Assembly (NCBI RefSeq): GCF_900096975.1
Contig: NZ_FMYQ01000032.1
Span: 25,746-89,745 of the forward strand
Reading direction: 5' to 3'
DNA from: Paraburkholderia lycopersici
Lineage (GTDB): Bacteria; Pseudomonadota; Gammaproteobacteria; Burkholderiales; Burkholderiaceae
Length of the DNA: 64,000 nucleotides
Of the stretch, positions 43,187 to 52,513 are shown piece by piece (position 1 is the stretch's first letter; each line of letters opens with the position of its first letter). The notes beneath the pieces are model-generated. The model did not search any database, was not told the DNA's origin, and saw only the letters and a program-made list of their open reading frames with translations. Position numbers and translations under genes: made by a program.

Positions 43187-44121
43187 ACTCGAATCTTTTT
43201 CGACGGGCATTGCCGTGGAGTATTGCCTGCGGTTTGGCGATGCTCGCGAGCTCGTCCGCGTTGGCGATCCAGATCCCAGGTTATCGCGGCGACAGCCGCG
43301 TGCGCCAGGTGCTGTATGACGACAGCGAGGTCGTGCAGGTGACGACCCAGCGCGGCGCCGGCACCCAGATCGTACTGGGCGCGGGCGAGCATATCGAGCG
43401 CGTGGGCATGGGCGATAGCGGCGAAGTCGAGGGCTGCGGTCGTGCGCCCAGCGCGGATCGTGCCGACGCGCCGGCACCCGACTGGAAGATTTCCGCCTGC
43501 AAGGGCGATTCGGACATTTTCCTGAAGCCGGGCAGCCATGCGCACAACACGAACCTGATCGTGCATACGGATCGGCACGACTATGCGTTCGATCTGGTGG
43601 TGCTGCCATCCACGCCGACGGGCAGCGAAGGGGCGATGTATCGCGTGACGTTTTCGTATCGCGACGAGCTGGCCGCGCGCGACGCGGCCAAAACCGAGGC
43701 GCATCTGATCGCACAGCGCGAGGCGGCACCCGCCGTCAAGCGCAATCTCGCCTACACCATGCAGGCGGCGACGGGTTCCGACGACATCGTGCCTTCGGCG
43801 ATGTGGGACGACGGGCGCTTTACCTATGTCGAGATCCCGGGCAACCGGAAGATCCCCTCGGTGTTCCGGGTCGGTGAAGACGGCTCCGAGCACGTGCCGG
43901 ACAAGCATATGGACGGGGACCGGATCGTCCTGCACGAAGTGGCCCGGCGCTGGGTGCTGCGTCTGGGTGACGAGGTCGTCGAGCTGTGGAACAACGCCTA
44001 TGACCTCAACGGCGTGCCGCCCGCGGACGGCACGACGGTGCCCGGCATCGTACGGACGCTGAAGGCGCCGTCATCGAAAGAATCGGCGGAGCAGGCAACG
44101 CAGGGAGGCCGCGATGAGTGA
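43183..44121 (+). CDS. virB9: VirB9 outer-membrane complex protein
   Basis: 312 residues with a signal peptide (about 1-28). The N-terminal part contains IPGYRGDSRVRQVLYDDSEV, and the C-terminal domain has LAYTMQAATG, PSAMWDDGRFTYVEIPGNR and PSVFRV, the VirB9/TrbG/CagX pattern. It forms the outer-membrane core with VirB7 and VirB10. It overlaps virB8 and virB10. Confidence 0.93.
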   Translation: MNSNLFRRALPWSIACGLAMLASSSALAIQIPGYRGDSRVRQVLYDDSEVVQVTTQRGAGTQIVLGAGEHIERVGMGDSGEVEGCGRAPSADRADAPAPDWKISACKGDSDIFLKPGSHAHNTNLIVHTDRHDYAFDLVVLPSTPTGSEGAMYRVTFSYRDELAARDAAKTEAHLIAQREAAPAVKRNLAYTMQAATGSDDIVPSAMWDDGRFTYVEIPGNRKIPSVFRVGEDGSEHVPDKHMDGDRIVLHEVARRWVLRLGDEVVELWNNAYDLNGVPPADGTTVPGIVRTLKAPSSKESAEQATQGGRDE

Positions 44122-45514
44122 CGAACTGAACCGTCCGTCGAGACTGGAATCGTCGGCGTCCGGATCGGAGCCGCGCGGCGTGGGTGATCTGAACACCGCG
44201 CAGACCGATGCGGAGCATGCCGACTTGTACGATGTGCCGCCGACGCCGCAACGTGAGACGCCTGACGGTGCAGCAAGGCCTTCCCAGGCAAGCTCGGCCG
44301 ATGTAGGTAACGCGGCTGTTTCGCCCACGGCCGCGCTGACAGGCCCGCATAGCGAACCGGCGCGGCCGGAGCATCCGGACGGCTTTCCGGATCTCAACCG
44401 GCACCGGCAGGGTGCCGGCGGAATCGCGAAGCGCTGGCTGGGGATTCTGGCGTTTGTCGCGGTGACCCTGGCCGGCGCCATCTGGGCCGTGCATCGCGTG
44501 GTGACGTTGCACCAGGCGGAGGCTAAGCATGCGCGCGACGTCGCGAGCGACAAGCCGGCCGGCGGGCGCTCGTTCGATATAGCCGCGCAGGCGCCCTCGA
44601 GCGCATCCGGGGCGGCGCCACTGTCGGCCGTGGCGGCATCCGTTGTGTCGGCCGCATCCGCGGCACAGGCGACCACGCCGGCGAACGGACATGCCGGCTT
44701 GCCAGCATCCGCGAATGGTCCGGTGGCATCGCATTCGGCTGCGAGCTGGTACGACGCGGATCTGATTGTCGGATCGGGTGATGCGCCGGCCGGTGTCGGT
44801 GCGTCTGGTACATCGGGCGCGGCCGACGGTGTGCCTGGCACGACATCGGGTAGCGTTGCGGCCAGTGGCTCGTCCAATGCGCTGACGGCGGCGCTCACGC
44901 CGACCGTGATCCATGCGACCCAGGCGAGCCTGGCCGGGAACCGCGATCTGCGCCTGTCGGCTGGTGCCAAGATCGCCTGCGCGGGCGATACGGCGTTCGA
45001 CTCGACCCTGGCCGGCATCAGCACGTGTACGGTCACGTCCAACGTGTATTCGGATACCGGGCATGTGCTGCTGATCGAACGTGGCTCGACGATCAATACC
45101 GAGTTCCGGTCGGCTCCCGCCCAGGGGCAGCGGCGCGTGTTCATCCTGTCGGCGCGCATCCAGACACCGAACGGGGTGTTCGTGCAGATCGAATCGCCGG
45201 CCGCCGACGCGTTGGGTCGCATGGGGATCGATGGTGCGGTCGATAACCACTGGGGCGAACGCCTGGGGGCAGCTTTCATGCTGTCGCTCGTGCAGGATTC
45301 GATCGGCTATCTGGCCTCGCGCAGTAATTCGTCGAACGGCACGGTGGTGTTCCAGAACACCGAGCAGACCGGCAACGACATGGCGGACAAGGTGCTCAAC
45401 AGCACCATCAATATTCCGCCGACGATCACGAAGAATCAGGGCGCGGATTTCCTGATCGTGCTCGCGCGCGATATCGACTTCAGCAGCGTTTATCAACTGG
45501 AGGCGAAGCCATGA
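44114..45514 (+). CDS. virB10: VirB10/TrbI core-complex protein
   Basis: 466 residues. A cytoplasmic, disordered N-terminus (1-105) precedes a single transmembrane helix (about 108-130). A long Ala/Ser/Pro-rich periplasmic linker leads to the TrbI domain (about 270-466) with the GARIACAGDTAFDSTL-like stretch, VYSDTGHVLLIERGS and the antenna region. The C-terminal VLARDIDF is typical. It spans both membranes. It overlaps virB9 by eight bases and virB11 by four. Confidence 0.93.
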   Translation: MSDELNRPSRLESSASGSEPRGVGDLNTAQTDAEHADLYDVPPTPQRETPDGAARPSQASSADVGNAAVSPTAALTGPHSEPARPEHPDGFPDLNRHRQGAGGIAKRWLGILAFVAVTLAGAIWAVHRVVTLHQAEAKHARDVASDKPAGGRSFDIAAQAPSSASGAAPLSAVAASVVSAASAAQATTPANGHAGLPASANGPVASHSAASWYDADLIVGSGDAPAGVGASGTSGAADGVPGTTSGSVAASGSSNALTAALTPTVIHATQASLAGNRDLRLSAGAKIACAGDTAFDSTLAGISTCTVTSNVYSDTGHVLLIERGSTINTEFRSAPAQGQRRVFILSARIQTPNGVFVQIESPAADALGRMGIDGAVDNHWGERLGAAFMLSLVQDSIGYLASRSNSSNGTVVFQNTEQTGNDMADKVLNSTINIPPTITKNQGADFLIVLARDIDFSSVYQLEAKP

Positions 45515-46596
45515 GCCTGCGCGATATCGACGAGCGGCTGCCGGCCGATGCGGCGCTGCGCATCCTGATGCCGGAAATCGCCGCGCTGCTGGCAACCGAC
45601 GGCGTGACGGAGCTGGTCATCAACAATGCAGGCTGGGCTCTGACCGAAACGGAGACGGGCTGGCGCATCCATGAGATGCCGGATCTCACATCCGGGCGGC
45701 TGGAAGCGATTGCGGTGGCGGTCGCGACCTTCACCAGTCAGGGCATCTCGGCACAACGGCCGATTCTTTCCGCGCTGCTACCCGATGACGAACGTATCCA
45801 GATTGTGGTGCCGCCCGCCGTGCCGCCACGCACGATCTCGTTCACGATTCGCAAACCATCTTCGTCGGTGATTGCGCTCGAATCCTACCGTGGCCGAGGT
45901 GTGTTCAAGGACACGATCTGGCGTGCACCGGCTGGGTTGGAGCGGATGCGAAGTGCCTTGAGTCCGGTGGACCGTCATCTGATCGAGCTGCTCGAGGCGA
46001 AGCGTTTTGTCGAGTTCTTCATCCAGGCGGTCGCGGAGCGCAAGAACATCGTGCCGGTTGGCGACACGGGTTCGGGCAAGACGACTTTCACGAAATCGCT
46101 TTCTCTCCATATCGGCAAGACCGAGCGCGTTGTCACGATCGAAGACGTGCGCGAGCTGTTTTTGCCGCACCTCCAGAACGTGGTGCATCTGCTCTATAGC
46201 AAGGGCGGGCAGGGGCAGGCCAAAGTCACACCGGCTGATCTGATTGCATGCGCGATGCGCATGAAGCCGGACCGCGTGCTGCTTGCCGAGCTGCGCGGCG
46301 CCGAAGCCTTCGATTTCCTGAAGCTGATGACGACGGGGCACGAGGGTTCGCTCTGCACCTATCACGCGCGTTCACCGGCCGTGGCTCTGGAGCGTTTCGC
46401 GCTCATGGCGAAGGAACACCCGGAGGCGCACGGCTATGACGACGCGGCACTCAAGCGCCTGCTGACGCTGACCGTGGACGTGATTGCCCATCTTGAAGCG
46501 CGACCGACGTTCGATGCCCAGGGTCGCCAGACCGGCAAGGCCCGGCGGATGACCGAAATCGCTTTCGATCCCATCAAGAAACTGGAAATGGCCTGA
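45511..46596 (+). CDS. virB11: VirB11 traffic ATPase
   Basis: 361 residues. Walker A is GDTGSGKTT with Lys190. The Asp box, the Walker B region (PDRVLLAELRGAEAF) and the His box (GHEGSLCTYHA) are all present. The hexameric ATPase powers pilus assembly and DNA transfer. It overlaps virB10 by four bases and is the last canonical VirB gene. Another gene begins 15 bases downstream. Confidence 0.95.
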   Translation: MSLRDIDERLPADAALRILMPEIAALLATDGVTELVINNAGWALTETETGWRIHEMPDLTSGRLEAIAVAVATFTSQGISAQRPILSALLPDDERIQIVVPPAVPPRTISFTIRKPSSSVIALESYRGRGVFKDTIWRAPAGLERMRSALSPVDRHLIELLEAKRFVEFFIQAVAERKNIVPVGDTGSGKTTFTKSLSLHIGKTERVVTIEDVRELFLPHLQNVVHLLYSKGGQGQAKVTPADLIACAMRMKPDRVLLAELRGAEAFDFLKLMTTGHEGSLCTYHARSPAVALERFALMAKEHPEAHGYDDAALKRLLTLTVDVIAHLEARPTFDAQGRQTGKARRMTEIAFDPIKKLEMA

Positions 46597-46610
46597 ATAG
46601 GAGAATCATC

Positions 46611-47381
46611 ATGGCACGAGAACAGATCAAGCCGCGCGGCGCGCTGTGGTTTGGCTATAACCCGGTGGTCGGCTGGTTGATGGAAGCGACGCCACAAAGC
46701 ACCGCCATCCTCCGCGAGGTGAGAGACGGTTTCGAACCCGATGCCTGGAAAGCCGGGTTTACGGGTTATACCGGGCTAACGCTCGAAGCGCGCCGGCAGC
46801 TTACCGCGCGTGGCCTTCAGTCCGAAGCGCTGTCGGGCGAGATCGTGGCTGCGTACTACGCGGAACAATCGGACGCTGCGCGCGGTTTGAGTTACCCCTA
46901 TCTGCGCGTGAAGCTCGTCGACGGTGGCGAAGCCTATCTGGTGTCGCTGGGATTGAATACCGGTCCCGGACAGATGCTCACGCAAAAACTGCTGGGCGTG
47001 ACGCCGGGCGATCACGTTCGGCTGACGGTCTTTGGCAAGATCGAGAATGGTTATGCCAACCATGCTGCAAGTTTGCGGGATCGGCAAGGACACGAGATCC
47101 GCGGTCCCGGTGGATTGTTCCGCGTGGCTGAAACGCTGGTGCAGGACAAGATCACGGCGTTGCGCGAGCAAGGGCTCGACAGCCGCGAACTGGTCGCGCA
47201 GACGCGCGCCCAGGTCAAGCTCGAATTTCATCGTCGCCTGATCGAGGATCAGATCGCCCCGTCTTTTGCGGCCTATGGTAACGGCCCCAGCGAGTCGATG
47301 TCGACGCCAGATGACGCGTCGCGCGTCGATACGAATCCGGCGTCCGGTTTCGACGACGCGTCCGATGGCGTGCCCTTCTGA
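46611..47381 (+). CDS. Unassigned transfer-operon protein with an SSB-like tail
   Basis: 256 residues. No known domain is recognised with confidence. Residues about 95-185 look like beta strands (PYLRVKLVDGGEAYLVSLGL, DHVRLTVFGKIENGY), as in an OB-fold. A helical segment follows, then an acidic C-terminus ending FDDASDGVPF. A terminal acidic stretch ending in Pro-Phe is the protein-interaction tip of bacterial SSB proteins. It lies between virB11 and virD4 with a good GGAG site. A role in binding transferred single strands is a plausible inference. Confidence 0.6.
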   Translation: MAREQIKPRGALWFGYNPVVGWLMEATPQSTAILREVRDGFEPDAWKAGFTGYTGLTLEARRQLTARGLQSEALSGEIVAAYYAEQSDAARGLSYPYLRVKLVDGGEAYLVSLGLNTGPGQMLTQKLLGVTPGDHVRLTVFGKIENGYANHAASLRDRQGHEIRGPGGLFRVAETLVQDKITALREQGLDSRELVAQTRAQVKLEFHRRLIEDQIAPSFAAYGNGPSESMSTPDDASRVDTNPASGFDDASDGVPF

Positions 47382-47401
47382 TCCGGTAGGGAGATAACGT
47401 C

Positions 47402-47767
47402 ATGCGACATCCCCTTGGCCGCAGTATGCGCATGCTCACGATCACGGTCGGCGTGCTGGCAGCACTTGGTATTGCGTCGATCGCCGCACTCTGGATCGCG
47501 GGCTTCGTGTTCTTCGTGCTCGCGCACCACAACCCGTTGCAGGCGGGGGGCTTCGGCTATATCGACGCGCTGACGGACTGGTTGAACGGCTGGCTCAAGG
47601 GCTACGGCAAGCGTCTCGCGATGGCGGGTGTGATTGGCGGCGGACTGGCCTTCATCGGGCCGCTGGTCTTGATCGGCCTCGTGCGTGCGCAGATGGGGCA
47701 GCGCGCCTTGCACGGCAGCGCGCGCTTTGCGACCGAGGCGGAGATCCGCGAGGCGGGTTTGTTATGA
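47402..47767 (+). CDS. VirD4 membrane domain as a separate gene
   Basis: 121 residues. Two hydrophobic segments (about 10-38 and 64-86) end in LHGSARFATEAEIREAGLL. This last motif normally sits inside the VirD4/TraG coupling-protein polypeptide, just before the nucleotide-binding domain. Here a stop follows, and the ATPase part starts in another frame by an ATGA overlap. It probably anchors the ATPase subunit in the membrane as a two-part coupling protein. Confidence 0.8.
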   Translation: MRHPLGRSMRMLTITVGVLAALGIASIAALWIAGFVFFVLAHHNPLQAGGFGYIDALTDWLNGWLKGYGKRLAMAGVIGGGLAFIGPLVLIGLVRAQMGQRALHGSARFATEAEIREAGLL

Positions 47768-49734
47768 GCGCCTTCGTCGCTTCCGCTGCTGCCGTATCCA
47801 GGCCGGCTGGCCCGCCGCTCGTGGTGGGCGTCTGGCGTGGTCGCTACCTGAAGTTCGCAGGTCAGCAGTTCGTCTTGCTCGCGGCGCCGACGCGCTCGGG
47901 CAAGGGCGTGGGGATCGTGATTCCCAATCTGCTGTCGTACGAGCATTCCGTGATCGTGCTCGACATCAAGCAGGAGAATTTCACGATCACGGCGGGTTTC
48001 CGGCAGGCGCACGGCCACGAGGTGTACCTGTTCAACCCGTTTGCCGAGGATTTCCGCACGGCGCGCTATAACCCGCTGTCTGCTATTTCCGATGGCATTT
48101 TCCGGGTCGGCGACATCCTCGCGATCGGCTATGCGCTGTATCCCTCGGGCGGTCATGATTCGTTCTGGAACGACTCGGCTCGCAACCTGTTCCTCGGGCT
48201 CACGCTCCTGTTGTGCGAGCTGCGCGACGCGCGCACACGCAAGAATGCCGGCGATCTGAACTTGCCGAATTACCCGGTCACGATCGGCGAGGTGTTGCGC
48301 CAGTCGTCTGGCAAGGGCGAACCCGTCAAGCAATATCTCGGCTCGATGCTTGCGAACTACGGGGCGGTGCTCTCGGGCGCGTGTGTGGACGCATTGAACC
48401 GCTTTCTCGCGAACGACGACCGGGTGCTGGCCAGCATTCTTGCGACGTTCAATGCCCCTCTCGTTATCTGGGCGAACCCGGTGGTCGATGCGGCCACAAG
48501 CGAGAACGATTTCGACCTGCGTGACGTGCGCCGGAAGAAGATGACCGTCTATCTGGGCATTACGCCGGATCATCTGGCCGAATCCGCGGTACTGCTCAAC
48601 CTGATGTTCTCGCAGTTGGTCAACGTCAATACGAAGCAACTGCCGCAAGACGATCCGAGTCTGAAATATCAATGCCTGATGTTGATGGACGAGTTCACCT
48701 CGATCGGCAAGGTGGGGATCATCGCAAAGGCGGTGTCATATATGGCCGGATACAACCTGCGCCTGCTCGCGATCATCCAGTCGATCGCGCAGCTCGAATC
48801 AGTCTATGGCCGTGAGGACGCACGCACATTCGCCACGAACTGCGCGATGCAGCTCCTCTATCCGCCACGCGAACAGGCGGACGCGAATGCGTATTCCGAG
48901 ATGTTGGGTTACTTCACGCAGAAGTCGGTCAGCGTCAGCCGGCCGCGCGGCTGGATGGCGAAGGGCGGCCTGAGCGAAAGCGTTTCCGATCAGCGCCGTG
49001 CCTTGCTGCTACCGCAGGAATTGAAGGAACTGGGCCAGGACCGCGAAATCATCCTGCTCGAAAACACCAAGCCCATTCTAGCGAACAAGATTGTCTATTA
49101 CCGCGACCCGGTGTTCCAGTCGCGCGTGTTGCCGGCGCCGGCCGTCAAGCCGTTGGACGTGGCGAATTATCAGGCGCGCGTCGAGCATCGCCTGCGGGAT
49201 GTGCTACGCACGGATCTGGACGAAGCCGGGCGGCTCACGGTGCCGGTCGAGCATCTGGAGATTCTGGCGGACATGAATGTCCAGGGTCTACCGGATTCGT
49301 TGGAAGCCTTCGAGGATGTGGCCGACGAGGATGTGCCGGCCCTGGTCGACTGGTATTTCAAGAGCGTGGGCGTACCGCCGGCGCCGCTACGCAATGCGCT
49401 GGAACAGGTTGATGCCGATCTGGCCGGTATCGAAGTATCGAGCGAGCCGGAACCGCTTGCACCCGAGATGGCGCAGCGCGTGCTGGACAACGATGTCGAA
49501 TTCTTCGGCGGCAGTCTCGAAGTGGATGCGGATGCGTTGACGACGCCTCCGCCGACGGATGTGAGTGACGGCGCAGGGGCATGGGAAGAGGGCGAGTCCC
49601 TATCGTCGATGCTGGCCGAGCGGGTTGCCGTGTCGGAGAAACCTGCGGTTCGGAAGCCGTCATCGCGTAGCAAGGGCACGCGTCGTGCGTCGACATCCCG
49701 ATCGAAGAAGACGAGCGCAACGGTGGATAGCTGA
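47764..49734 (+). CDS. virD4: VirD4/TraG-type coupling ATPase
   Basis: 656 residues. Walker A APTRSGKG has Lys47, only 47 residues from the start because the membrane domain is in the preceding gene. Walker B is LMLMDEF with Asp309. It recruits the relaxosome and pumps DNA to the channel. The C-terminal 200 residues are acidic and then basic, probably disordered and involved in substrate recognition. The ATG overlaps the stop of the membrane-domain gene, so the two are coupled in translation. Confidence 0.93.
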   Translation: MSAFVASAAAVSRPAGPPLVVGVWRGRYLKFAGQQFVLLAAPTRSGKGVGIVIPNLLSYEHSVIVLDIKQENFTITAGFRQAHGHEVYLFNPFAEDFRTARYNPLSAISDGIFRVGDILAIGYALYPSGGHDSFWNDSARNLFLGLTLLLCELRDARTRKNAGDLNLPNYPVTIGEVLRQSSGKGEPVKQYLGSMLANYGAVLSGACVDALNRFLANDDRVLASILATFNAPLVIWANPVVDAATSENDFDLRDVRRKKMTVYLGITPDHLAESAVLLNLMFSQLVNVNTKQLPQDDPSLKYQCLMLMDEFTSIGKVGIIAKAVSYMAGYNLRLLAIIQSIAQLESVYGREDARTFATNCAMQLLYPPREQADANAYSEMLGYFTQKSVSVSRPRGWMAKGGLSESVSDQRRALLLPQELKELGQDREIILLENTKPILANKIVYYRDPVFQSRVLPAPAVKPLDVANYQARVEHRLRDVLRTDLDEAGRLTVPVEHLEILADMNVQGLPDSLEAFEDVADEDVPALVDWYFKSVGVPPAPLRNALEQVDADLAGIEVSSEPEPLAPEMAQRVLDNDVEFFGGSLEVDADALTTPPPTDVSDGAGAWEEGESLSSMLAERVAVSEKPAVRKPSSRSKGTRRASTSRSKKTSATVDS

Positions 49735-49862
49735 TCCGTAGGCGTTTGTGTTGAGTCTATCTGGAAATCGCGCGCGGGTTATCGCGGGCAGATTCGGATA
49801 AGCGGCCGTCCGGCATTGTATCTGGGTGGCTATTTTCTGGTAGTCAGAAAGGAGTACAGATC

Positions 49863-50576
49863 ATGAGCGATATAACCGGGCAACCCCAAACGACCAGACG
49901 TAGCCGGAAAGCCTCTGCCGCCAGGAGTGCGCAGGCGGAATCTCTGGATGTGCCTTCGACGACGGAAGGTGCCGCACCAACGCGCGCGGAGAGTCGTGCG
50001 GCATCCGCGACACCCCAGCAATCCACCCCGGATGCGCCGCCTGTGGAGCAGTTGCGTCAGATCGGCAATCCGCTTTTCGAGTTCAAGGACGTGCCGATGG
50101 AAATCAGGGCCGCGGCGCAGCAGCGTTTCGGTGCCGACGTCCGGATGGGCGTGCCGCGTGAGAACGGGCTGTACAAGGGCGAGGTGTTCAACACCGATCG
50201 CTATCTGGTGCAGGAAGTCGCCACGCGAAGCGTGGTGTTTCACGACAAGCAGAACATGGAGTTCGTCGATAGCCGTCTGAAGTGGTGCAACGAGAACCAG
50301 CGGCTCAATGGCGCGGAAGTGCAGGTCGGATATACCGGCGACCAGTCGAAAGTCTATCCCTATGACCGGCAGCGTGACCAGATGGAGAAGGTGGTTCGAT
50401 CCCTGAAGAAGTCGGCCACGGAACTGGGATTCGGCGAAGCCTTCGGCAATCAGCTCGACGCAGCCAGGAGCAAGTCCTGGGATCGGGTCAAAGCCGCGCG
50501 CAGTACCGCGCTGGAAGACGCGAAGGCGCGTCAGGCCGAGCGCCAGTCGAAGTCGGCCGAAGCGCCGGATCGTTAG
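49863..50576 (+). CDS. KfrB-domain-like protein of the mobilisation region
   Basis: 237 residues. A basic, disordered N-terminus (1-60) precedes a region with KGEVFNTDRYLVQEVATRSV and VFHDKQNMEFVDSRL that resembles the KfrB domain of plasmid proteins. A helical C-terminus rich in Arg/Ala follows. KfrB-domain proteins are linked to plasmid segregation and relaxases; the exact role is unknown. The gene starts 128 bases after virD4, with a ribosome-binding site (AGGAG) nine bases before ATG. Confidence 0.7.
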   Translation: MSDITGQPQTTRRSRKASAARSAQAESLDVPSTTEGAAPTRAESRAASATPQQSTPDAPPVEQLRQIGNPLFEFKDVPMEIRAAAQQRFGADVRMGVPRENGLYKGEVFNTDRYLVQEVATRSVVFHDKQNMEFVDSRLKWCNENQRLNGAEVQVGYTGDQSKVYPYDRQRDQMEKVVRSLKKSATELGFGEAFGNQLDAARSKSWDRVKAARSTALEDAKARQAERQSKSAEAPDR

Positions 50577-50622
50577 GCCGCGTTGGTCGCTTGAGTGCGG
50601 AACAGGCTGGAGGGCCGATCAG

Positions 50623-52509
50623 ATGGACGAGCACGAACAAACACGCGGGCACGGCGTGACCGACACGGCAGCCCCGATCGGTGAGGCGACCGCGCCGGTC
50701 AATTCGATCGAGCGGGAATGGTCGCACGAGCATGCTGCGCTGGATGTGCCGCCGACAGCGAACCAGGATCACCAGAATACCGTGCGATCAGATTGGGTCG
50801 ATCCGGCGGCTCTGGACGCATTGAAGCGGCGGCGTCAGCGGGATCTGGCCGCCGCCAGGGAGGGCATGCAGGTACCGAGCTGGGCGCCGCCTGGTCTGCC
50901 ATCGGCCGAGACCGCGAATGGGGAGACGCCAACCGATCGTGTGGGAGAGCAGACGGCCGTGCGCGGTGTCGCTCGGCAGATGCAGCCCGGCCAGACGGGG
51001 AAGCCGCCGTCTGGCGAGACGAAGCCGGCAGCGGCCTCTTCGGTGGCCGCGCCGCTTGCGACGCCGCCGGACAGCGTATCGAAGCGTTTTTTGCAGGTCG
51101 GTCCTCGCTATTTCCTGCGTGACGGTTCGCGCGAAATGGCCTTCGAGGATCGCGGCGTGCGCATGGTAACGGCACATAACCGGCCCGATATCGCCGAGTC
51201 GATGGCGGAGATGGCGCTGGCGAAGGGCTGGACCCATATTCGCGTGAAGGGGCATGAGGATTTCCGGCGGGCGGCCTGGATGGAGGCAGCCGTTCGCGGT
51301 ATCGGTGTGACGGGTTATGTCCCGAACGAGCGTGATCGCGCCAGTTTGGCGGAGCTGATGCAGGCACGGATGACGAATCGCGTCGAGCAGATGGGGTCGG
51401 CTGGCACGCCGGTATCGGAGAAGCTTGCCAGTAAGGAGGCGGCGCCAGCGACTGGATGGACGGGGCAGTTGATCCAGCATGGAGCTGCACCCTATCAGCA
51501 CGAGGCGGACGGCACGCGATCGTATTTCGTGACACTACGCGATTCGGCCGGTACTGACAAAACCGTTTGGGGTGTCGATCTTGAGCGCGCCATGCAGGCC
51601 AGCGGCGCCCAGTCGGGGCAGATGATTACGTTGTCGAATCTCGGGCGTCAGCCCGTGACCGTCAATGAGCCTGTGCGGGACGTGGCCGGCCAGGTGATTG
51701 GCGAGCAGCCAAAGGCGGTCGAGCGCAATGTCTGGCGGGTCGAGTTGGTTGGTACGGAGCGTGTGCCGCACGATATGCCGTCGTCGTCGCGATCCGGAAC
51801 GAAGACGACCGGTTCGCCTGCAGTTGATCAACAGGGGCCGACTGTTCAACCAATGATCGCGCCGACAACGGTAGATATGACCGGCTGGTCACACGAATCA
51901 GAATTTCGGGGCGAGCTCGTCGCGCACGGTCGCGCTCCGTATCAGAATCGTGTCGGTGCGCAGCCTACGTATTTCGCGACACTGCGCGAGCCTGATGGAC
52001 GTCAGTTGACGGTGTGGGGTGCCGATCTTGAGCGGGCAATTGCTGCCGAGGGGGGGCAACCAGGTGATCGAGTCCGTCTGGCGAACTATGGCCGTCGTCG
52101 TGTCGATGCCGACGTTGTCGCAGTAAATGGGGAGGGCACGGTGACGGGGGCCGAACGGCGCACAATTGAACGTTATGTCTGGACGGCTACCGCCGAGCCA
52201 CGCACGCCAACGCCGGACGAAAGCACGGAGCGCAGCGATCCACAGCGCGCGTTGCACATGAGCGTGATTGCCGAGGCCATGCGTGCGCAGGGTTTCAGCG
52301 ACAGGTCTGTGGCGAAGGTACAGGCGAAAGCGGACCTCGTGCTCAATCGGTTGAACGAACAGGGTGTGCCAGTGCCGGTGCCACGCGTATTTGATCCTAC
52401 GGGGCGAACGCAACAGCCTCGCTCGCGGGACACCCCGGCGGCACCTGCGGTCGCGCCGGAGGTCGAGCGTGTCTTGCACCCGGCCACGCCGGCCGTACCT
52501 TCGAGGTGA
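50623..52509 (+). CDS. LPD7-domain protein with duplicated C-terminal module
   Basis: 628 residues. An LPD7-like domain at about 150-250 (PRYFLRDGSREMAFEDRG, ADNRPD-like AHNRPDIAESMAEMA, GWTHIRVKGHEDFRR) is normally attached to relaxases or primases. Two related modules follow at about 277-375 and 420-525 (each with an APYQ stretch, a YFVTLR/YFATLR strand and VWGVDLERAM/VWGADLERAI). These modules also occur C-terminal in TraI-type relaxases. With the short relaxase downstream, this looks like the separated C-terminal half of a relaxase. GGAGGG lies before ATG. Confidence 0.75.
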   Translation: MDEHEQTRGHGVTDTAAPIGEATAPVNSIEREWSHEHAALDVPPTANQDHQNTVRSDWVDPAALDALKRRRQRDLAAAREGMQVPSWAPPGLPSAETANGETPTDRVGEQTAVRGVARQMQPGQTGKPPSGETKPAAASSVAAPLATPPDSVSKRFLQVGPRYFLRDGSREMAFEDRGVRMVTAHNRPDIAESMAEMALAKGWTHIRVKGHEDFRRAAWMEAAVRGIGVTGYVPNERDRASLAELMQARMTNRVEQMGSAGTPVSEKLASKEAAPATGWTGQLIQHGAAPYQHEADGTRSYFVTLRDSAGTDKTVWGVDLERAMQASGAQSGQMITLSNLGRQPVTVNEPVRDVAGQVIGEQPKAVERNVWRVELVGTERVPHDMPSSSRSGTKTTGSPAVDQQGPTVQPMIAPTTVDMTGWSHESEFRGELVAHGRAPYQNRVGAQPTYFATLREPDGRQLTVWGADLERAIAAEGGQPGDRVRLANYGRRRVDADVVAVNGEGTVTGAERRTIERYVWTATAEPRTPTPDESTERSDPQRALHMSVIAEAMRAQGFSDRSVAKVQAKADLVLNRLNEQGVPVPVPRVFDPTGRTQQPRSRDTPAAPAVAPEVERVLHPATPAVPSR

Positions 52510-52513
52510 ACCG

